Assembly: GCA_963664945.1 (NCBI GenBank)
Contig: OY761822.1
Location: 4,340,001 to 4,404,000, forward strand
Source: UBA6522 sp963664945
GTDB taxonomy: Bacteria > Pseudomonadota > Gammaproteobacteria > Steroidobacterales > Rariloculaceae
Direction of reading: 5' to 3'
Length of the DNA stretch: 64,000 bases
Shown here: one piece after another, positions 8,343 through 15,970 of the stretch
Layout of the letters: each line of letters opens with the position of its first letter
How positions within the stretch are numbered: the stretch's first letter is position 1
Program-made: the position numbers and the translations under genes
Notes under the pieces: model-generated
Told to the model about the DNA's origin: nothing
The model's database searches: none
The model's input: the letters and a program-made list of their open reading frames with translations, nothing else

Positions 8343-8765
8343 AGTGTGTCCGCCTGTTACTACGTGCTGTTCCATCTCTTGGTAGAGGCGGCCGCGCGGC
8401 GTCTTGTCTCAGGCAATGATCGCCAGAGGCTACGCAACTGTATCAGCCGCGCCTTCGACCACGGGGTGATGAAGCGCGTGGCGCGCCAATTCGCCAAGCA
8501 CAGCGTATCGCCCAAATTGGCGCCTGGGCTGAACGACCTGCCACTGCAGGACGAAATCGTAAGAGTGGCGGCGGCATTCGTTGACCTTCAGCAGTACCGG
8601 CATGAAGCCGACTACGACATGGGGAGACGGTTCACACGGCTGGAGGTTCTCAGTATCGTCAGCGACGCCAAGCGCGCCTTTGCCGACTGGGGCGAGGTCC
8701 GCAATTCGGTCCAGGCCGACACATTTCTCGTGGGCTTGCTGACGTTCGAGAAGATACGACAGTAA
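8256..8765 (+). CDS. HEPN-like domain protein, second gene of the cassette
   Basis: GTG 8256 overlaps the previous stop. The 169-aa helical protein has QASLRRSVSACYYVLFHLLVEAAARRLV, like the first helices of HEPN domains (Ser-x-x-x-Tyr-Tyr-x-x-Phe), and later QQYRHEADYD, which resembles the R-x(n)-H active-site region of HEPN RNases. HEPN proteins are often RNases in abortive-infection or toxin-antitoxin pairs. The copy at 13421 is cut after 29 codons, so this is the only complete one. The nuclease role is an inference; the paired small protein would be the antitoxin. Confidence 0.55.
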   Translation: MSLPRDLLAQATLLATKEPRRPRQASLRRSVSACYYVLFHLLVEAAARRLVSGNDRQRLRNCISRAFDHGVMKRVARQFAKHSVSPKLAPGLNDLPLQDEIVRVAAAFVDLQQYRHEADYDMGRRFTRLEVLSIVSDAKRAFADWGEVRNSVQADTFLVGLLTFEKIRQ

Positions 8766-8966
8766 CGCCGAGCCTTAACCGCCAGGACGTGCTGGCTTGT
8801 GTCTACGCCCACCACCCGGAATAACCGCGCGAAGCGGCCGACACTATGTCGCTGATTCTTTGCGATCGCAAAGAATCAAGCCATTTGAAGGCCATCGAAA
8901 GCGCTTGAAAGGTGCCGAGAGCACAGAAAATCAATAACTTAGAGCGAAATCTCCCTCATGGCCGAT

Positions 8967-9011
8967 TTCGGGAGGCAGGGGCCGGAGGTTCAAATCCTCT
9001 CACCCCGACCA
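8967..9011 (+). other. 3' half of tRNA-Pro(CGG): probable attachment site (attR)
   Basis: The bases from the anticodon loop ttcggga (8967) through ggaggttcaaatcctct (T-arm) and caccccg to acca (9008-9011) match the 3' half of a proline tRNA with anticodon CGG, including CCA. The 5' half is absent; the upstream sequence does not form the D-arm or the pairing strand of the acceptor stem. Integrating elements that use tRNA genes recombine in the anticodon or T-arm and leave such a copy of the 3' half at the far end. With the integrase at 1-314 this fits the right end of the element. Confidence 0.75.
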
Positions 9012-9054
9012 ATAAAAACAATATCTTACGAACATTTCATACATTCTCAATCGA

Positions 9055-9086
9055 GCCTGAAAGTGTGCTGCAGCACACTTTCAGGC
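9055..9086. repeat. 32-bp perfect palindrome
   Basis: The sequence gcctgaaagtgtgctg is followed at once by its exact reverse complement, with no spacer. It lies 44 bp beyond the tRNA-Pro fragment. It could form a cruciform or bind a dimeric protein. A terminator is unlikely because there is no T-tract and no loop. Confidence 0.9.
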
Positions 9087-9271
9087 ATTAGTCTGGGGTG
9101 GCGATGACTATTTTGGCGCGAATCCGACTCGCGACGATCTGAATTTCGTCGATATTGGTGACGTGCATCAGGATCGTGCTTTAGTCCGAACGCCGGTCGA
9201 GAGCCACGACCGCGCGCGCCATCACGCTAACGAACCGCCAGACGAACTCGCGCACGACGGTACTGCGCACC

Positions 9272-9513
9272 TTAGAATCCACTCAGGTTCGCCAGGAATT
9301 CTTCGTAGATCGCTCGGGCATCCGGGACGAGCGAATGGCTCCGACCTTCATAGTTCTGTCGCACGGGTATGTTGAGCGAGATTTGCGCATGGGCAACGAC
9401 CTCACGCATTGACCCATACCCTCTGACGCAGACTCCACAACTACGCCGAACCCGCCGCTGCCAACCTCCGATCCCAGACTCCAGGATCGGTCACGTAGTT
9501 TTACTTCCCTCAT
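9272..9513 (-). pseudogene. Degenerate fragment resembling the start of a protein kinase
   Basis: From ATG 9513, after a ggaagg ribosome binding site, the frame reads MREVKLRDRSWSLGSEVGSG and GFGVV, which resembles the glycine-rich loop (GxGxxGxV) at the start of Ser/Thr kinases. Sense is lost soon after. In another frame a separate 45-aa tail (ISLNIPVRQNYEGRSHSL to FLANLSGF) ends at 9272. No catalytic loop is present. It may be two gene ends joined by a deletion, lying just outside the attachment site. Confidence 0.3.
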
Positions 9514-9696
9514 CTTTCCTTCCAATGACAAACCTCCCGGACAGATCAAGGACTGCGACAGCTTCCCTCGTTCGGGTCGACGAGCGGATAGTCCTCGAAA
9601 TTGATTACCATCTTGTGATCGTACGGCGCCGCAAGTTATCCGAATTATCGTTTCGCACCAAGTGCCGTATATAATCTCAATTCACGACCATCGCCT

Positions 9697-9829
9697 CTAG
9701 TGTACTGCCCCGTAAATTCGTTACCGGTGTCAAGTGCTCACGAGAAAATAAAAATGCTTAAAAAACAACTGGTTGTCGTTGAGTCCGTTCGCATCCAATA
9801 GTTTGCGAATTTGCGAGGCAGTACACTAG
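9697..9829. repeat. MITE-like 133-bp element with CTAG ends
   Basis: Both ends read ctagtgtactgcc inward, extending with mismatches to about 24 bp (left ccgtaaattcg, right complement tcgcaaattcg). The outer CTAG on each side could be the target duplication; IS5-group elements duplicate YTAR. The interior is AT-rich and non-coding. The 330 bp to the left (9369-9696) hold no gene I can name. Confidence 0.7.
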
Positions 9830-9973
9830 CGAGGCTTCGCCTCAGACCGACGAGGAAGGACAACGACTCGCCGCGCAAAACTTGACTCAACTGTAAACAT
9901 CAATCCGGCTCAAGGAGTCTAGAGTGGCGTTTCGCCGCAGCGTAGTCTTTCGGTGGCACACAAGGAGATTGCG

Positions 9974-10231
9974 ATGACAGTAACGGTCCAAATCGAATTG
10001 GACGAGCAGCTCAGGGACAAGGCCGCGAGGAATCTGGCCAGCAACGGCCTCACGATAGATGAGGCCATGCACATCGTCCTGGTCCAGGCAGCAGCCGGAC
10101 GCGCCTTCGATGTGGGACCGCTGGCGCCCAATCGGACCACCGTCGACGCTATCGATGCTGCGCGCCGAGGCGAACTCGTGGAGTTGGGAAGCCCAGATGA
10201 GGCAATTGCTGAACTCAATATGCCGGACTGA
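9974..10231 (+). CDS. RelB/DinJ-family antitoxin
   Basis: ATG 9974 has aaggag six bases upstream and gives 85 aa: VTVQIELDEQLRDKAARNLASNGLTIDEAMHIVLVQAA. This is the ribbon-helix-helix N-terminus of RelB/DinJ antitoxins, in which the strand VQIELD pairs in the dimer and contacts DNA. The C-terminal part (ELVELGSPDEAIAELN) would wrap the toxin. It is the first of three overlapping genes with an HTH protein and a YafQ toxin. It is expected to repress the operon and neutralise YafQ. Confidence 0.85.
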   Translation: MTVTVQIELDEQLRDKAARNLASNGLTIDEAMHIVLVQAAAGRAFDVGPLAPNRTTVDAIDAARRGELVELGSPDEAIAELNMPD

Positions 10232-10556
10232 AAAGCTCATACACTATCAGAGCGCCCTCGAGCTCTCATCCATCGAGCTTGTAGTCCTCCTCAATCTCAT
10301 CACTCACTGGTGGCGCGCCGACGAACTGCCCTATGTCCGACCAACCACCATCGCGAACCGCATGGGTGTCGATCGGCGAACCGTCGAGCGTTCGCTGCGG
10401 TCGCTGGAAGCCCGCGACTTGATCCGCCGCCTTCCGGGCGAGAGGCGCAAGGGAAAACTCACGATTCGTCGTTTTGATCTATCCGGCCTGGTGAACAGGC
10501 TGACGAGCACTGCAGACGAGCACCGCGCCCATTTCGGCCAGGAGCGCGTTCAGTGA
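10197..10556 (+). CDS. Winged-helix HTH protein between antitoxin and toxin
   Basis: The ATG at 10197 lies inside the end of relB (35-nt overlap) and gives 119 aa. The sequence has ALELSSIELVVLLNLITHWW, then TIANRMGVDRRTVERSLRSLEARDLIRRL, a clear winged helix-turn-helix, and LTIRRFDLSGLV after the wing. This resembles replication-initiator or MarR-like HTH modules of small regulators. It ends in GTGA, overlapping the toxin start by four bases. An extra transcription factor between relB and yafQ is unusual; it may set operon expression. Confidence 0.75.
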   Translation: MRQLLNSICRTEKLIHYQSALELSSIELVVLLNLITHWWRADELPYVRPTTIANRMGVDRRTVERSLRSLEARDLIRRLPGERRKGKLTIRRFDLSGLVNRLTSTADEHRAHFGQERVQ

Positions 10557-10834
10557 GAACCACCTACCGCACCAGGCAATTCCGCCGCGACTATAAGCGT
10601 CTGAAGCAGGGCCCGCACGCCAACCATATCGACGACACCCTTTCCAATGCCCTGAACATGCTCGCGACCGATACACCCTTGCCTCCTAACTTTCGCGATC
10701 ATCCGATGAAGGGCGAGTTCAACGATTGCAGGGACTGTCACCTTCGCGGTGGCCTTGTTCTTATCTACAGGAAGCGTGGAGACGACGCTCTCGAGCTTGT
10801 TCGAATAGGCACCCACGCGACACTGGAGCTTTGA
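10553..10834 (+). CDS. yafQ: YafQ-family mRNA interferase toxin
   Basis: GTG 10553 overlaps the HTH gene's stop. The 93 aa read YRTRQFRRDYKRLKQG, LPPNFRDHPMKGEFNDCRDCHLRGGLVLIYRK, ELVRIGTHATLEL. This is the YafQ/RelE fold with the family block HPLxGxxxxxRDCHLxxDLVLIY and the C-terminal RxGxHxxL, where the histidines and aspartates act in ribosome-dependent mRNA cleavage. The family's DLVLIY Asp is Gly here (GGLVLIY). The gene appears complete and is kept in check by the RelB-type partner upstream. Confidence 0.88.
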   Translation: MRTTYRTRQFRRDYKRLKQGPHANHIDDTLSNALNMLATDTPLPPNFRDHPMKGEFNDCRDCHLRGGLVLIYRKRGDDALELVRIGTHATLEL

Positions 10835-10982
10835 GCGCACTTCTCGCGAGACAGCTCACAACTGCGTCACGGTGCCTACCTGACCACCAGAACAGCGTCT
10901 GATGGTAACGAAGTTCGTACCACCCGGCGTAGTTGTTGTCCGTCCTAATCTCACCCCGCGTCCACTCCTGGTTGCAATCCGT

Positions 10983-11627
10983 TCAGTCGTCACCGTCCAC
11001 TGCCCGCAACGTGAACTCAGGAAAAAAAATCATGATGGCAAAGGACGTTTCCGCCCACATCGCGGATGGACCACCGATCCGGCTCCCCGAGGCACGCCTG
11101 TGCTTTCGCGAGCGCAGGCTGGTCCAACCCAAACCGCTCCCGCCACATCCGCTCAATCTCGTGCGGCTGTGCGGCTTCCGTGACGGGCGTGTTAGTGTCA
11201 CAGACCCGCGTGTAAACGTGATGGGCACGAACCTTTTCGACCCGCTGCACGAGATAGTACGGCTTCTTCGGTTCGTCCTCGATCACCAGCACGTCGACCG
11301 GCACCCCGGCGATCTCGATTTCCCGGAGCGGAAACGTCGGGAATCTGGACTCAAAAAACTTGTCGGCGTTGCCACGGAAAAGGCCCGCGATCTCGGCCTG
11401 TGTCCTGCGCCCCTCGCTGACATCGATCGGACACGCCGAGAAGTCGTCATTGCGGACCCCAAACACAAGGAATCGTGGTCCATCGTGCTCGGCGTTCGCG
11501 AGGCACAGGACATCGTGAATCAGATCCCCTTGCTTGCTTACTGCCGGGGTTTGAAATCCCAGTAGACGCCCTCGCTCCTGCGCCCGATCAGGTCCCGAAC
11601 GATCCGAGCAAGCGTACGGTCATCCAT
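10983..11627 (-). pseudogene. AlbA_2 (Schlafen-like) domain protein, two frameshifts
   Basis: Joined across two breaks, the minus strand gives MDDRTLARIVRDLIGRRSEG and YWDFKP, then QGDLIHDVLCLANA, RFLVFGVRNDDFS, FFESRFPTFPLREIEI, YTRVCDTNTP and MWRERFGLD, ending PEFTLRAVDGDD. AlbA_2 proteins follow this plan: FExK start, H-D-ILCLAN helix, GV strand, TRxG/D-x-N core, WRERFGLD. The first break lies at a short C-run around 11562. The second lies at a run of eight A (eight T on the coding strand) near 11024-11031. Both are homopolymers, so sequencing error is as possible as decay. Confidence 0.7.
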
Positions 11628-11882
11628 TTCCGCAGTCTACTCTTAACTTTTTCGAGGCACTTGCGCTGTGGGGTTTTCGCGCTGCCCGAGACCATGAATG
11701 GAACAACGGTTGAGGTGGTCGAGGGCGTGATGAAGCACCCAGGCGATTCATGGGGCCGAAAACGCCCTTGGATCCAGCCCGAATGAGAACCATTCCCACT
11801 TGGAGCCGCCGAACGGACAGGGGCGTTCCCGGCCCGGAGGCCGCGAGTCGAGTCGAGTGGCGCGAAAGGGGTCCCGCGGACG

Positions 11883-12947
11883 CTATCCGGTGTCCAGCAA
11901 CGGCACCTCCCCGACCAGGGAGCGCATTTGGCCGGGACGGCCCTCCAGCACATGCCCCAACGCCAACGCCATCATGATGGCCAGGGCCAGCCCCACGCGG
12001 GTCTTCATCGCCGCGTGGCCGCGGATGTAATGGCGCTCGAAGCCGAAGTCGTTGTCCAGGCGGGCGTTGATCCGCTCCAGCGCCGCGCGGCGCTTGTGGC
12101 CGCGCCGCCAACTCGGGCTGCCGTGCGGCGTGGGCGTGAAGATGCGCCGGTCGGCCGTGTTCAGGTCGATGCGCACGATGCGCCCGTAGTCCCCCGCCGC
12201 GCAGCCGGCCCGCTTGTGGCAGATGGCCCAGCCCCGGCAGTGAAGATCGTACGCCGCCGCCGGACAACGGTACTTCAGCGTGCCCCGGTCCGCCTCGAAC
12301 CCCTGAAACGCCATCGGACGCTCCTCGCCCGTGCTCGGACACCGGCACACCACCTCGCCCTTCTCCGAATGCACCACCGTGTCCACCCGCTCCGGGTGCA
12401 GCGGACGCAGGATCGGCTTGGACGGATCGTACCCCGGCTCCGCCTTCTCCTCGCGCCACATCGCCCGCGTGTCGATCAACGGACGGATGCCATGATCGTC
12501 CCACAACGCCTGCTTCAGCGGGCCGCCGTCCAGGCCCCGGTCGGCGCTGAAGTCCGCGCAGCGCCCGGCCAACGCGCGGTCCTTCCCGGCGAACAACTCC
12601 TGGATCATCCGCGACAACACCGGCGACCCCGCGGCCGACGCCTTCGTCACCTCCAACGCCACCGGAATCTCGTAACGGGTGTCGGCGATCAGGTGCAGCC
12701 GGTAACCGAACCAACTCTTCATCTTCGTCCACGCCCCGCGTCTCGTGCTTGCCCCAGTCCGCCTCCGGGTCCGAGGTCCGGCCCGTCTCGCGGTTCGTCC
12801 GCCCCGTGGAATGGCTCCCGATCGCCTTCCGGCAGATGATCCAACACCAGACTCAAGCGCCGCATGTCCGGCAATGAATCGACATCGTCCCAAGAAATAG
12901 AGTAACTTGGTCTGGTCGGTCGTCATGGTTCCTCCTCGGAGTGGCAT
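11883..12947 (-). pseudogene. DDE transposase (IS4/IS5/IS1182-like), N-terminal frameshifts
   Basis: The C-terminal 280 residues are clean: WFGYRLHLIADTRYEIP, CADFSADRGLDGGPLK, PLIDTRAMWREE, MAFQGFEADRGTLKYRCPAA and ERINARLDNDFGFERHYIRGHAAMK, a DDE_Tnp_1 core with D and E motifs. Before residue 70 the sense changes frame twice: MRRLSLVLDHLPEGD in one frame, TNRETGRTSDPEADWGKHE in another, then the long frame. The catalytic region is open but the protein cannot be made in one piece. Element ends were not found. The 250 bp to its left hold no gene. Confidence 0.75.
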
Positions 12948-13160
12948 ATGGATATCGAAACCCTATTTTGCCCCATGGCGGTCGGCTTCTTCCCCTCTTT
13001 CGTTGCCCCCGTAACCGAGCTTTCCGGCTCCTGGGGTGAAAATCCCCTTCAATAGGGCAAAACGGCCCGAAACCGGCCCAAAACAGCCCTTTTCTGGGGT
13101 ATAAGCTCTTTTGAAGGCGCATCGAAACCCCTACGAATCAACGACTTCGGAACAGCGCAA

Positions 13161-13424
13161 GTGGCTCTTCAAGCCAAACTGGAGGGATTGAACAATCTCC
13201 CCACACCGGTGCGCGCATGGCGTGTCGAACAAGGTCTTGACGCCACGGACGATCCGGCAGTGTGGATCTGGGCCATGATCGATCAGAGCGAGGCCGACGC
13301 CGACACGTTACGGCAGCTAAAGGCGATGGCGCGCGACGTGGTTCGCGACGTGGTCCGCGATGGCACCGACCTCTGGGCATACGTGCTTGTCAGGGGCGCG
13401 GATGAGGTTGAAGTGACCGCGTGA
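13161..13424 (+). CDS. Second copy of the small HEPN-cassette protein
   Basis: The duplicated block begins at 13168, but a GTG at 13161 opens the same frame, giving MALQAKLEGLNNLPTP and then the same residues as the gene at 7981. The first codons are therefore new while the other 84 residues are identical. It may still be made if the upstream DNA supplies a promoter. Its partner gene is cut after 29 codons, so if this is an antitoxin it is an orphan one here. Confidence 0.5.
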   Translation: MALQAKLEGLNNLPTPVRAWRVEQGLDATDDPAVWIWAMIDQSEADADTLRQLKAMARDVVRDVVRDGTDLWAYVLVRGADEVEVTA

Positions 13425-13507
13425 GCTTGCCACGCGATCTGCTCGCTCAGGCGACCCTGCTGGCGACGAAAGAGCCAAGGCGACCGAGGCAGGCAAGTCT
13501 ACGCCGT
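13168..13507. repeat. 340-bp direct duplication, copy B
   Basis: The block is identical to 8003-8342 apart from one base (t at 13498). Homology starts at ttcaagcc and stops abruptly at acgccgt, with no inverted repeats at the borders. Near identity points to a recent event. Confidence 0.9.
13421..13507 (+). pseudogene. Truncated start of the HEPN-like gene (copy B)
   Basis: The first 29 codons match the HEPN-like gene at 8256 (SLPRDLLAQATLLATKEPRR and on), then the duplication ends and the frame runs into unrelated sequence until a stop at 13603. The HEPN helices are not present. Confidence 0.8.
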
Positions 13508-13588
13508 GCAAGCACCGATTCGTCCAACTCGACAAAACACTGGATTTCTGGTTGCGGTTCCATTTCCGTCCTGTTTTTGCAGAGGCAC

Positions 13589-13707
13589 AGCAATTCCCGC
13601 TAACGACGGCCGCTCATTCGTATTGGTCTGCGAAATCGGCGAAATTCGCCATTCGAGCGTGATTTTAGAGTCGATATTCGGCCTCTCGACGCTTAGCGGG
13701 AATTGCT
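13589..13707. repeat. MITE-like 119-bp element between 10-bp direct repeats
   Basis: The ends are agcaattcccgctaa (13589-13603) and its exact complement ttagcgggaattgct (13693-13707). The sequence gcagaggcac lies directly left (13579-13588) and one base to the right (13709-13718), a probable target duplication. The same terminal motif occurs once more at 17001-17014, upstream of the transposase at 17132, which may be its autonomous relative. The right direct repeat is also the insertion site of the next IS. Confidence 0.7.
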
Positions 13708-13717
13708 GGCAGAGGCA

Positions 13718-15845
13718 CAGGGCTCTCCAAAAGTCGGGGCGTATAGCCTGAGGCTGTAAACGGTGAGGGAAGCGGTCAGGCTGTGCAAGGTCTGGCTATT
13801 CAGAAGTCGTTGTGGCATAAAGGGGGTCATGGTGATCTCGGTGTTTTCCCGTGGCCGGTTGAAGTTGCGCGATGTGTGGGTGCGCCCGGTGCGCGGCGTG
13901 GCGGAGCGGCGGCGTTGGGACGCGCTGATGAGGGAGTTTCACTATTTGCCGTACAAGGGATTGTTCGGTCAGTCGCTGCGTCACGTGGCGGTATGCGGCG
14001 GGAGCCGGGTTGCGCTGCTGGGCTGGACGGCGGGCGCGTTCAAGGTCGGGGTTCGGGACGAGTGGCTGGGTTGGCCGCCGGAGCGGCAGTTTCGGCGGCT
14101 GAAGCTGATCGCGAACAACAGCCGTTTCGCGTTGCTGGTGGGCAAGGGGGAGGTACGCAACCTGGCCTCTCGGGTGCTGGGTCTGAGTCTGCGCCGGCTG
14201 TCGGGGGACATGCGCGCGATGCACGGTTTCCCGGTGCTGTTGGCGGAGACGTTCGTGGACCCGTCGCGGTTTTCGGGGGTTTGCTACCGGGCGTCGAACT
14301 GGCGGATGCTGGGCCTGACGCGCGGTTATTCGCGGGTGTACGGCAGCCCGGCGCGGTGGCGCGAGCACGGCCAGCCCAAGGAGGTTTACGTGTACGAGCT
14401 TGAAGCCGGCGCCCGCGAGGCGCTACGCGATGGGCGCGAGCCCGTGGAGGTGCGCGAGGCGCCGATGCCGGCGGGGCAATTGCGCAGTCTTCACGACTTT
14501 CTCGGGGAGATGGAGGATTTTCGCAAACGGCGCGGGCAGCGCTACAGCTTGGCGAGCTACCTGACGATCATGATCGCGGCGCGCCTGGCCGGGTATCGCG
14601 GCGTGAGCGCGTTCGGGGAGTTCGCCGCCCGGCTCGACGAGGCGCAGCGCCGTGCGGTGGGCGGGTTCTTCAGCCCGACGCGCCAGTGCTACACAGTGCC
14701 CGCTGCCTCGACCTTCCATTACATCCTCTCGAAGCTGCCGCCGGACACTCTGGATCGGGCGCTGCGCGCCTGGAGCGCCCAGCATGCCGGGCTTGCGCCG
14801 GTGGCCATGGACGGCAAGGACGTGCGCGGCGCCTCCAGGCGGACCGAGGGCGAACGCCAGATGATGGTGGCCGCGGTGGAGCACGGCAGCGGCCTGGTGC
14901 TCGGGCAGGTGCGCATCGGCGCCAAAAGCAACGAGATCCCGGCGGTGCGCGAACTGGCGCGGCAACTGGACCTCGCCGGGCGCGTCGTCACGCTCGACGC
15001 CATCCACGCCCAACACGACACGGCGCGCTGCTTGGTGGAGGAGTGCAAGGCCGACTACGCGATCACCGCCGTGAAGGGCAACCAGCCGAGCATTCGCGAG
15101 GACCTGGCGGACATCGACTGGAGCCAGGCGCGCTGGAGCGCCGAGGCGCTGCACAAGGCCCATGGGCGGCTGGAGACCCGCCGCTGCGCGGCCTTCGACC
15201 TCACGCCCGCCAAGTGGGACGGGCGGTGCGATCTGCCCGCACGCCGTCAGGCGCTGCGCGTGCAGCGCGAGCGCGTCGTGGTCAAGACCGGGGAAAGCAC
15301 CCGCGAGATCGCCTACGGGCTCACCTCGCTCGGCGTCGAGGAGGCCGGACCCGACGAACTGTTGAACATCGTGCGCCGCCACTGGGAAGTGGAGAACCGG
15401 GTTCACTACGTGCGCGACTTCAGCTACGACGAGGACCGCTGCCGCGCCGCGGCCGGGCATCTGCCGCAAAACCTGGCGGCGCTCAGCAACGCCGCGATCT
15501 CCATCGTGCGCGCGATCGGCCACTTCGACTACATCCCCCAGGCAAACCGCCACTACGCCGCACGCCCGCAGGATGCGCTCGACGCCATCCTGACCCCCGC
15601 GCCGCCCTGACCGGGCACCCCGCGGACCCCCGACGGCGCACCGCCCGGCCGCGCCGCGGCATCCCCGTGCGCGCCGCGCCTACTCAGCGCCCAGGCACCA
15701 ACCCATACCCCCGAGCAAACCCGCTCAACGCCTCCCCACCGCCCTGGACCGACCGGCGACCCCTCCGCTACAGCCACACATCCCCGTCGGACCCATCGCT
15801 CAGCCTCACCGGAACCAACCGGACCGGGACTTTTGGATAGGCCTG
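13718..15845. mobile_element. 2,128-bp insertion sequence (DruA-ISAs1 type), copy 1
   Basis: The ends are cagggctctccaaaagtc on the left and the related gacttttggataggcctg on the right, imperfect inverted repeats. The 10-bp sequence ggcagaggca flanks both sides (13708-13717 and 15846-15855), a perfect target duplication. One long gene fills the element. The 235 bp after the gene are GC-rich and non-coding. Copy 2 at 53987-56114 has the same length and, as far as I can read, the same sequence inverted. Confidence 0.93.
13829..15610 (+). CDS. Fusion of DruA-like (DUF4338) domain and ISAs1-family transposase
   Basis: The frame starts at ATG 13829 (593 aa); an in-frame GTG at 13763 would add 22 unlikely residues. 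Residues about 10-205 (REFHYLPYKGLFGQSLRHVA, LLGWTAGAFKVGVRDEWLGW, LVLG-like and NWRMLGLTRGYSR) match DUF4338, named DruA in Druantia defence. Residues about 230-590 are an ISAs1 transposase: LHDFLGEMEDFRKRRGQRYSL, VAMDGKDVRG (Asp 328), VVTLDAIHAQ (Asp 390) and HWEVENRVHYVRD (Glu about 520-522), the DDE triad. The gene looks intact and, being present twice with fresh target duplications, is probably active. Why a transposase needs the DruA part is unknown; target choice or DNA binding are possibilities. Confidence 0.85.
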   Translation: MVISVFSRGRLKLRDVWVRPVRGVAERRRWDALMREFHYLPYKGLFGQSLRHVAVCGGSRVALLGWTAGAFKVGVRDEWLGWPPERQFRRLKLIANNSRFALLVGKGEVRNLASRVLGLSLRRLSGDMRAMHGFPVLLAETFVDPSRFSGVCYRASNWRMLGLTRGYSRVYGSPARWREHGQPKEVYVYELEAGAREALRDGREPVEVREAPMPAGQLRSLHDFLGEMEDFRKRRGQRYSLASYLTIMIAARLAGYRGVSAFGEFAARLDEAQRRAVGGFFSPTRQCYTVPAASTFHYILSKLPPDTLDRALRAWSAQHAGLAPVAMDGKDVRGASRRTEGERQMMVAAVEHGSGLVLGQVRIGAKSNEIPAVRELARQLDLAGRVVTLDAIHAQHDTARCLVEECKADYAITAVKGNQPSIREDLADIDWSQARWSAEALHKAHGRLETRRCAAFDLTPAKWDGRCDLPARRQALRVQRERVVVKTGESTREIAYGLTSLGVEEAGPDELLNIVRRHWEVENRVHYVRDFSYDEDRCRAAAGHLPQNLAALSNAAISIVRAIGHFDYIPQANRHYAARPQDALDAILTPAPP

Positions 15846-15930
15846 GGCAGAGGCATCCTCCTCTTGAACTAACTGTTAGACGAAGCTATATTGCCGCTAA
15901 CACCCCTTGCGCTTTCGAGCGCAGGGTGCG

Positions 15931-15955
15931 GGGCCTCCTCGGAGGCCCTTGCTTT
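15931..15955 (+). terminator. Hairpin with T-tract upstream of the NYN gene
   Basis: The stem gggcctcc / ggaggccc (15931-15948, two-base loop) is followed by ttgcttttt. It ends 16 bp before the NYN start codon, so it is either the terminator of a lost upstream gene or a leader attenuator. Confidence 0.55.
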
Positions 15956-15970
15956 TTGGGCCAAACAACT

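Noticed and set aside
8967..9011. A complete tRNA gene
   Set aside because: The D-arm, 5' acceptor strand and 5' anticodon stem strand are missing; only the 3' half is present.
9055..9086. Rho-independent terminator
   Set aside because: No loop and no T-tract follow the palindrome.
14423..15553. 376-aa antisense frame (and its mirror at 54279-55409) opposite the IS transposase
   Set aside because: It is the mirror of GC-rich codons of the real gene; composition is low-complexity and no family motif is visible.
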